From NCBI GenBank assembly GCA_965153455.1, contig OZ234493.1, positions 19,334,213-19,398,212 on the forward strand: DNA of 64,000 nt. Reading direction: 5' to 3'. Below, one piece after another: positions 56,060 to 64,000 of the stretch. The first letter of the stretch is position 1. Each line of letters starts with the position of its first letter. The notes below the pieces were generated by a model. The model was not told the DNA's origin and ran no database searches. It saw nothing but the letters and a program-made list of their open reading frames with translations. The translations under genes were made by a program, and so were the position numbers. This stretch comes from Sphagnum compactum (lineage: Eukaryota; Bryophyta; Sphagnopsida; Sphagnales).

Positions 56060-56760
56060 ATAATGTTAGTCGCGAACATTTGTATAATATCAATTTTTAA
56101 TCAAATAAATTTTTTGAAGTTAAATAAAAACTTTCAAAATTGAAATGTCAATTTTCATATTCAACTAACAATATTCAAAATTAAAATGTCCATTTTAAGA
56201 CTCAATTAATAATTTTCTGAATTGAAATATTATTTTGAAAATCTAGAATAATAATTTGGAATTCAAATTTCAGCTTTCAAGTCAAATAATTTCTTAACAT
56301 TTAAATTTAAAACTTCAGAATTCAAATATCAAATTTCAAGTTCAAAGTAAAATATTTCAAATCAAAATGTCGATTTTTAGACTCAACTAATTTTTTGAAT
56401 TGAAATACTAATTTTTAGACTCAAAAATAATAATTTAGAATTCAAATATCAATTTTTAGATCAAATAATTTTTTTGAATTTAAATAACAGTTTTCAAAAT
56501 TGAAATGTCAATTTTCAGATTCAAATAACAATATTCAAAATTGAAATGTCCATTTTTAGACTCAATGAATAATTTTCAGACTTGAAGTATTAATTTTGAG
56601 AATCCAAAATAACAATTCGAAATTTTCAGAGTTGAAATATAAATTTTAATATTAAAATTAAAATATTCAAAATTAAAATGTCTATTTTTATAATTTTCTG
56701 AATTGAAATATCAATTTTCAGATTTGAATAACAAATTTCAAAGTTCAAATATTTATTTTG
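56060..56760. repeat. Degenerate ~38-40-bp tandem array with a ~360-bp higher-order period
   Basis: TTCAAAATTGAAATGTCAAT, TTTTAGACTCAA and AACAATATTCAAAATT alternate through 700 bp. The block 56100-56280 resembles 56463-56640, giving a higher-order period of about 360 bp. Confidence 0.65.
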
Positions 56761-57098
56761 AGATTTATTATATGAAAAATTTACATATGTATATATATAT
56801 ATATATAGTACATACATTAAAATACAACCCGATGTCATTGTAAAATACCTTTAGGATGCAACTAATTTGGTGACTATTGCAATTAATTTGACATATCAAC
56901 CTATTAATGGATGAAAGTAAATATAAAATCGATCCAACCAAGAGGATGAAAATTTTAATGATTGCAATATAGTTGTGAAAATGATCAAAATAGTTGAAAT
57001 TTCGTCTTGTAGTTGCAAATATTTCAAAATGTAGTCGCAAACAACTATAAATCGCATGTAGTCGTAAATGGAGTGGTTACATTTTGGCTGATTTCTAC

Positions 57099-57429
57099 TA
57101 ATGTACAAGGTTCCATCTTTTGCCCACTGGATTAAAAATATATGTTGTAAATTTTGTAATTCAAACTTTGGGTTTAAATAATCACCATTCCACACTTGAC
57201 AAATTGTACTTATTTTCAAACCACCCAAAAAACAAGCAATATCCAAAAACATGTTTTGATGTTGTTTATCCGAGTACTAATAAAAAATCTTCAATTTACT
57301 CTCAAGCTTTAGTTATCATGGCCCCCGGTGAAACTTTGCCCACTTCTCAATTTGTTCAATGCACCTTCCCATATTTCCAATTCTTTAGTATTGCACAAAA
57401 AAGAACCCAATACTTTAAGACTTAAAGGA
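57099..57429 (-). pseudogene. Isolated NB-ARC fragment (GLPL to ARC2)
   Basis: On the minus strand it starts exactly at CCTTTAAGTCTTAAAG (the GLPL codons) and runs through ELEIWEGAL-like and MFLDIACFLGGLKISTICQV to FELQNLQH and LYI, ending just before the MHD-equivalent. It matches 11390-11718 of the plus copy and includes bases the main minus copy has lost. It directly abuts the inner end of the minus duplication arm, so it is a third partial copy. Confidence 0.75.
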
Positions 57430-57513
57430 ATCATTTTCGCTCACCATCTATCATGGAACCTAGGATTTGAATGTTTTTGACAAATCATCAATTAACTTGA
57501 TAGTTTTCAAAAT

Positions 57514-58169
57514 CTAACTATTGGGGTCTTTCAAAGAGAAAGAACATATTTTCATCATTGTGGCTTTGTTGGCTTTGACAACCTCAATAAATATTTGTTT
57601 CTTAAAACTAAAACCATGCATACCAATGTTTCTAGAGCATGGCACAATGGTTGCTGTCATGTTTACTAAGTAACACTTGCAATTGAGGTGTTGACATATT
57701 ATGTAAGTGTGCCCAACATTCGTTTTTTGCCTTTCAACTTGTAAATGTAGTTGAAAGACAATCATGCCGTGCATTTGCAACACAGACATTAATCATAATG
57801 TCAATGTCATCCATCCATGTGTGATCTATCATGCATCACTATGTTTTGTAATTGACCAAAATAGTTGAACATGGGACTTTCTTAGTTGACACACCACCCT
57901 AGGAGGTTTGATTATAGAGCGTGTAATTTTCCAAGTTAACGTTTAAATTAAAATTCAATTGTAGACCTTGAGGGTGTTAAGAATATTCCATGAGCTCCAA
58001 AATAGTTGGGATTTGCCTTCATTTGTCCACCAAAAGAGTAGGCAACTCAATTTATTTGGCAATTGTGAATAATGTTTTAAATATTCAAAAAATTACAATT
58101 GAAACATAGTCGAAAATGACGTCAAGTCAAAGATGGGTTGGTTGAAAAACATGGGTTTTGTACTACTGA
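57514..58169 (-). pseudogene. Post-LRR domain remnant, minus copy
   Basis: Reads LQVERQKTNVGHTYIICQHL, CKCYLVNMTATIVPCSRNIG and KKQIFIEVVKANKATMMKIC, ending at 57514. The 91-codon frame is open here, whereas the plus copy has a stop after the IGIYAW equivalent. Confidence 0.5.
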
Positions 58170-60319
58170 TTTAGTTGGCAATAGATGAAGGTGTTTCTTT
58201 CAAAATTGAAACACCTTAACAAATTAAGTTCCTTGAATGCATTAAATTGGCCAATAAACATTCATACATTGCTATAACTAAGACTTTTGGAGTGCATTTA
58301 ATTGGCCAATGTACATGTATGTAATTCTTGCAAGTTGAAGGATTCACACAAATCAAGATTTTCAAGTGCGTTTAATGACCAATCAATGAAAATAGTTTTT
58401 TCAAATTGGAACACCTTGACAAATGAAGCTTTTGGATTGTACTCAATTGGCCAATACAGGAAAGTAATTATCTCAAGTTGAAACACTTCGATAAATGAAG
58501 CACTTCGAGAGCATTCAATTAGCCACTAGATGAATGTACTTCTTTCATGATGTTTCCAAGTTAAAGAAGTTTTATAAATAAAGATTTGGATTGCATTCAA
58601 TTGCCCAAAAGATGAAGGTAGTTATATAAAGTTGGGACACTCGTGGTCCAAACAAAGCTTTTGGAGTGCATTTAATTGGCCAATAGATGAAGGTAATTCT
58701 TTCAAGTTGGAACACCCTTTCAAATCAAGCTCTTCGAATACATTCAATTCGCCAATAGATGAAGGTAGTTCTTTCAAATTGGAACAACCTTTCAAATCAA
58801 GCTTTTGGAGTGCATTCAATTGCATAATAGATGAATGTAATTATTTCAAGTTGGACCACTCCACAAAATAAGTTGTTGAAATGCATTCAATATGGCCAAT
58901 AATGAAGGTAATTATTTCAAGTTGGAACACCCTGATAAATCAAGCTCTTGGAGTGCATTTAATTGGCCAATAGATGAAAGTAGTTTTCTCAAGTTACAAC
59001 ACCATATCAAATAAAGCTCTTGGAGTGCATTCAATTGGCTAATAGATGAAGGTAATTCTTTCAAGTTGGAACACCCTTTCAAATCAAGCTTTTGGAATGC
59101 ATTCAATTGGCCAATAGATGAAGGTAATTCTTTCAAGTTACAACACACTTTCAAATCAAGCTTTTGGAGTGCATTCAATTGGCCAATAGATGAAGGTAGT
59201 TCTTTCAACTCGGAACAACCTTTCAAATCAAGCTTTTGGAGTGCATTCAATTGACTAATAGATGAAGGTAGTTCTTTCAAGTTGGAACACCTTGACAAAT
59301 CTAATTCTTGGAGTGCATTCAATTGGCCAATAGATGAAGGTAGTTCTTTCAATTTGGAACACTCATATAAATCAAGTTTTTGGAATGCATTCAATTGGCA
59401 AATAGATGAAGGTAATTTTTTAAAGTTGAACCACTTACACAAAATAAACTCTTGAAGTGCATTGAATTGGCCTATAGATGAAGATGGTTTTTTCAAATTG
59501 GAACACTTTGATAAATCAAACTTTTTGAGTGCATTCAATTGGCCAATAGATGAAGATAGTTCTTTCAACTCGGAACAACATGACAAATCAAGCTTTTGGA
59601 GTGCATTCAATTGACCAATAGATGAAGGTAGTTATTTCAAGTTGGAACACCGTGACAAATCAAACTTTTTGAATGCATTCAATTGGCCAATAGATGAAGG
59701 TAGTTATTTCAACTTGAAACAAATAAAGCTCTTGGAGTGCATTGAATTGGCTAATAAATGAAGGTAGTTTTTTCAACTCGAAACAAATAAAGCTCTTGGA
59801 GTGCATTCAATTTGGCCAATAAATGAAGGTAGTTCTTTCAAGTTGGAACACCTTGACAAATCAAACTTTTGGAGTGCATTCAATTGGCCAATAGATGTAG
59901 GCAATTTTTGTAAGTTTCGACACCTTTTCAAATCAAATTTTTGGAGTGTTTTCAATTGGCCAATAGATGTAGGCAATTTTTGCAAGCTCCCAACCCTGCT
60001 AAATCAAATTCTTGGAGTGATTTCAATTGGCCAACAAATGAAGGTATTTTTAAAAAACTTTGGCATTGTTCCAAATCAAGTACTTGTAATTGTAAACAAT
60101 AAAGCAAATTACTTGGCAACTTTCAAATCATGCAATTTTTGAGGCACAACCATTTAACATTACTCAAATTTTGCCCTTGGATGCAATTTTCCACTACAAT
60201 TGGTGAAGCTTTTGTTAGGTCAACTAACCTAAGGTTGCAAAATCCCTTTGAGTCGATTTGGGCCAATGTAGGCAAATCGACACATTTTTTCAATGACATG
60301 CCTTCTAAATTTTCCACCA
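58170..60319 (-). pseudogene. LRR exon, minus copy (~25 units)
   Basis: Begins VVENLEGMSLKKCVDLPTLA. A TGA replaces CAA after CMI (60123-60125), ending the frame before the repeats. The array from about 60010 to 58170 has roughly 25 units of the same 24-residue repeat; the best stretch is 58912-59610 (NLKELPSSIGQLNALQKLDL). The outer units are more diverged and frameshifted. It has about half the unit number of the plus copy. Confidence 0.82.
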
Positions 60320-60512
60320 CCTATCACATGAAATGAAAACAAAAAGGAATATCAATATAAATGAACATTTGATCCTAATACCAATTTTTATTAAAAAAAC
60401 ATGTATTTATAAAATTAATATTCAAAGTTAAAACATTTGGTTCTGGACATTAAAAAAATCATAAGAAATCAAAATAAATTATAGGATTGAAATAGTATGG
60501 TGACAACATCAT

Positions 60513-61165
60513 CCTGTTGTAAAAACAAAATTGATTTAGTTGATTTTCAAACCACCCAAAAAATAAGCAATATCCAAAAACATGTTTTGATGTTGTTTAT
60601 CCAAGTACTCATTAAAAATCTTCAATTTCCTCCAAAGTTCTTCATTATCATGGCCCCCAGTGAGACTTTGCCCACTTTTCAATTTGTTCAATGTTCCTTC
60701 CCAGATTTCTAATTTTTTAATATTGGAGAGAAAAGAACCCAATACTTTAAGACTTAAAAGGAGCCCCCCCACAAGCATTTATAATCTTCATACATATATA
60801 TTTGAAATCTTTTGTTGGAACATGATTTGCATTACTAAATGCATGGAACATAAATAGTTCCTTTGCTTGCTCTTCCTCCAAAAATTTCATGACCACTTTT
60901 CCATCCTCATTTACATGAGATTTTAGAATTTGCCAATTTCAACAATTCATAAGTACTTTGCTTTTAGAAGTTGCATTCTTGGTAGCCTTATCAATGAGAA
61001 GTTGGGAAAATGATAGAATTTTTTGCACAAAATGGTCTTCCCAATCCCACCCATTCCAACCAAACCAACAATACATTCCTTTTGTAACAAGATGTTTATA
61101 TCTTTTGCTTTGTCAATCAACGCCACCTCATGACATGGCAAAGGTGCAAACAATATATTTTTCTG
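60513..61165 (-). pseudogene. NB-ARC exon, minus copy, with two internal deletions
   Basis: Starts LPCHEVALIDKAKDINILLQ with P-loop GMGGIGKTI, then loses about 220 bp (equivalent of 10924-11145) including Walker B. A CGA arginine codon of the RNBS-B region reads TGA. GLPL lies beside an expanded G-run, and about 190 bp of ARC2 including the MHD equivalent are missing after FLGGLKI. It cannot encode a working nucleotide switch. Confidence 0.82.
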
Positions 61166-61329
61166 TCAAAATTCACGAAATATATGTCATTTACATGTTA
61201 TCTTTTTTATTTAATAACCAATATATATGACATTGCATATGTGATACACATCAAGTGTGCTATGACCTAATGTGTATCATATTACATGAACATATATGAA
61301 ATCAAAAGAATTAGATTTGATGTTTTTAT

Positions 61330-61483
61330 GTCCATACATATTTTCAAACATTTTAATAATAAAAATAACTTGGATGATCTTTGTTTGGTGGCTTGCAAAT
61401 TGTCAAGTGATTATCATCTTCAATTTTGTAATGGTTTTTGTTTGACAATTGAATAGCTGAGGCATATGGCACTAAAATTTCTT
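61330..61483 (-). pseudogene. Hydrolase exon 3, minus copy
   Basis: Encodes ILVPYASAIQLSN and EDDNHLTICKPPNKDHPSY, keeping the histidine-x3-CKP motif. One base is missing just after SY relative to the plus copy. Confidence 0.7.
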
Positions 61484-61991
61484 GCATGTGCAAAATATTA
61501 AGTTAATGGAATTCATTGATTTGTTTGTTTACTTATGCTTTAACTTATAAGTAACATAGTAATTCCAAATGGTGGTGGAAACTAAGTTTAATAACTATTG
61601 ATGTTTGAATCAGAATTAAATATTTTGTGTAAAAGTAATTTCCTTCAACCCTTTGGCAAGCAAGTTATATAAATACATCACAAAATTATTAGTTTTTAAT
61701 TTCATTAATCTTACATGTTTTACTGATTTTCCTTACAAATATTTATATGGAATTGATTTGATGAAGGGAACATTTAAAACCTATTTCTTGATGTTTGAAA
61801 TCAATGAAATTTACTTTCCATCAATAGTAATTCATGAAACAAAGTTCATAAAACACATGACCCATTCACCACATTAATATATTCAAAAGTATTGAATCCT
61901 TGATCCCAAACAAGTTTTGACAATACAAAAAAAATGTTCAACTAATGAACCAAGTTGGATAACTTTCAATGCATTGAAATGAAAATCTTAC

Positions 61992-62399
61992 CCAATTTTT
62001 GTCGAGAGGTAATCCTTCGCCAAATGCATAAATGTTGAGGTCTTCATGAGTGACATTTAAAAATCCGTTGAAAGGTGCTCCATTTGTGGGTTGAAAAATT
62101 CTAAATTAAAAAAAAAACCAGATTGGGTTGCATACTTGTTCAATGTGTTGATTTGTTGATTTTTCCAATTGAAATAATTTGATGAAAATTTGGTACCACC
62201 AGCATGTGGTACACTATAAAATATTACACCTTTAATATTGCTCAAAAATGTCTTACAACATTTGTGTACTTCATGATCCAAATCATTTCTTAACCTTTGA
62301 TGTACATGTTTGTGAACTTCAACCACCAAGCTTTTGAGTATAAGACCTCCAAAACTATAAGCAACTAATGCCACCGGTTCATCCCAAAGGGATTGATAA
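61992..62399 (-). pseudogene. Hydrolase exon 2, minus copy, with lost acceptor and the shared TAA
   Basis: Encodes VALVAYSFGGLILKSLVVEV and VIFYSVPHAGGT with an intact nucleophile motif. The acceptor dinucleotide, AG in the plus copy, is AA here. The frame ends at TAA after EHLSTDF exactly as in the plus copy. A 1-nt deletion follows that stop. Confidence 0.75.
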
Positions 62400-63140
62400 T
62401 TACAACATATTCAACAATGCACCAAAATTTTGTTATCAACATTGTATTAGCATGTACAAATTTATCCTATTGTACTTGGGGCAATTTTCCAATTCAAACA
62501 TGACCTAAGCCATAAGTTCATAATTGATTTGCTCGTCATTTGTCATTTTTCATTTATTGACTCCATTAATCTACCTAAAAAAATGTGACAACAATGTTTT
62601 GGTAAAACTATTATTATGTACAAGTATGTAGGTGTTTACATTCTTGTGTTAATATACAACTCATCTTCTATGTGTTACTTTGGAAATATTGTTGAAATAA
62701 AAAGAAATTTAAAATTAAAATTATATATACCCTTTTTTGGAAATAATTATTTTGCAATGAAATGGATGCAAATTTTCTACACGTGTATTAATTTAATTTA
62801 ATTCAATTCAATTGCATGACCTTAGATAAAACTTCAAAAAACACAAACTAAAAATTGCCATAAAAACCAAACTAGTTATACCATGAACTTGTAATATGAA
62901 TATAGACTTTGCTATGATCTTCAACAAGAACATTTGCATTTTAGCCCCATTTTATGTTCTTTTACATGAATCTAACAATTCAAGTAAATTGAAACTTGTT
63001 GGTGTGTGTCACAATATTAGCACACATGAATAATTAATTCATGCAAAACATTTAAAAATTTCTAAAGTTGCAAACAATTATCTTTAATGTACACAAGGAG
63101 TAGTAATTAATGTGTCCATAAATAGAAGAGATTGTCACAC

Positions 63141-63439
63141 CTTGAATTTGTAACCAAACTTTGAATAAGGTTTTTGCCAATTTCAGTCACATCATTGTGA
63201 ACACTTGCCACAATGTTAGAATCATAGGACAATGATAAAATTCGAACATTGTTGTTCAAGTCTTCGGGTAGCCACTTTTTCTGGCCAACATATGCATTCG
63301 TCTCTATTGTTGGTGGGGCATGTTGTCCTTGTTTCCTTCCATTCATCATTTGTGCCAAAAGCAATCCCATGAAAAAAACGATGGTCAAGTTTGGATTATT
63401 GGAATTGCAAGTGGGATTTAAATCATGCACTAAATGATT
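63141..63439 (-). pseudogene. Hydrolase exon 1, minus copy
   Basis: 299 bp, the same length as the plus exon. It loses one base before the oxyanion HG motif and gains one in an A-run near KKWLPED, so about 35 residues are read in the wrong frame (FFMGLLLAQMMNGRKQ) before the frame is restored. Acceptor TTTTTTTGCAG and donor TTCAAG/GTGTGA are kept. Confidence 0.75.
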
Positions 63440-64000
63440 CTGCAAAAAAAATGAAAACGAGTGAACACAATTCTTCAAACATCTCTTGGAAATTATTTGA
63501 CTACACATGAAATAAGATAACTACAATATACAAATTATAGTAGTTTGATAAAGGCAATAATTAATTGAAAAGATTAAGTTTAACAAGAAGATAATAATAG
63601 ATGAATTGGAGAATACCAAATTTATCTTGCATGACTAACAAATGAAGATTATTCACGTGTGTCATAGACCTCAAAGTTTCAAAACATAGTTCAATTAAGT
63701 AAATATTGTTACTTAGTAGGTGGAACGTATGCTAATCAATAAAGGTTAATGCTAGGAATTGGATTATTTCAAGTTTGGGTTGATTAGCTTAGCCATCTAG
63801 TTTGGTTCATTTTGCATTTCATGACATTTTCCCCAACATTTGGGCCACTAAGGCCTCCAACTCCTAAGGAATTGGGACACAAACCCAATAAGAATGTCCA
63901 AGAGCATTTTAATAATTTGCTTTAGGTTGCTGGATTAAGACTACACATTGAACTTAACTCATAATCTATAATGAAAGTTCCAATTCTTACAAGTTCAATA

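Larger units (their letters stand above)
57429..64000 (-). repeat. Right arm of the large inverted duplication
   Basis: Reverse complement of 7990-16333 with indels. The right edge of the window falls inside the arm (it corresponds to about 7990), so the duplicated segment extends beyond the window. Confidence 0.85.

Overview
The window looks like nuclear DNA of a land plant, most likely a bryophyte (liverwort or moss). The grounds are spliced genes with GT-AG introns, a plant-specific APD-type RING ligase, a resistance-gene relative in which an alpha/beta-hydrolase precedes NB-ARC and LRR domains (the HNL layout reported from liverworts), an L1-type LINE, a solo LTR, several MITE-like families and very AT-rich intergenic DNA. 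The species cannot be named from the sequence.

Left end (1-4 kb): a multi-exon APD-like membrane RING E3 ligase gene on the plus strand. All exons but the first can be placed, and it appears intact. From 4 to 7.2 kb there is intergenic DNA with a foldback and two MITE-like elements. From 7.2 to 16.3 kb lies a plus-strand hydrolase-NB-ARC-LRR locus: three hydrolase exons, one NB-ARC exon, a very homogeneous array of 72-bp/24-residue LRR units, and a post-LRR domain. It carries a nonsense codon and three small deletions, so I call it a pseudogene or a gene losing function.

From 57.4 kb to the right edge the same locus is present again on the minus strand, more decayed and with a shorter LRR array. 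The two copies form a tail-to-tail inverted duplication around about 41 kb. Both share the same in-frame TAA in the hydrolase exon. A third NB-ARC fragment abuts the inner end of the minus copy.

The spacer (16.3-57.4 kb) is mostly repeats and gene debris: an unidentified minus-strand gene split by a 906-bp solo LTR with a clean 5-bp target duplication; a fragment resembling 3,4-dihydroxy-2-butanone-4-phosphate synthase; a degenerate minus-strand gene at 24-26 kb; a degenerate C2H2-like gene at 39-40 kb; a 252-bp tandem array; a short structured GC-richer island; a 5.26-kb near-full-length LINE whose borders are shown by two related uninterrupted repeats in the same window; and several degenerate tandem arrays, one containing plant-telomere-like motifs. 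A G-rich tract next to a perfect 20-bp hairpin lies at 29.6 kb.

Apart from the APD-like gene and the LINE, little here looks functional. The main biological interest is the hydrolase-NLR locus, its exceptional LRR array and the history recorded in its two copies.
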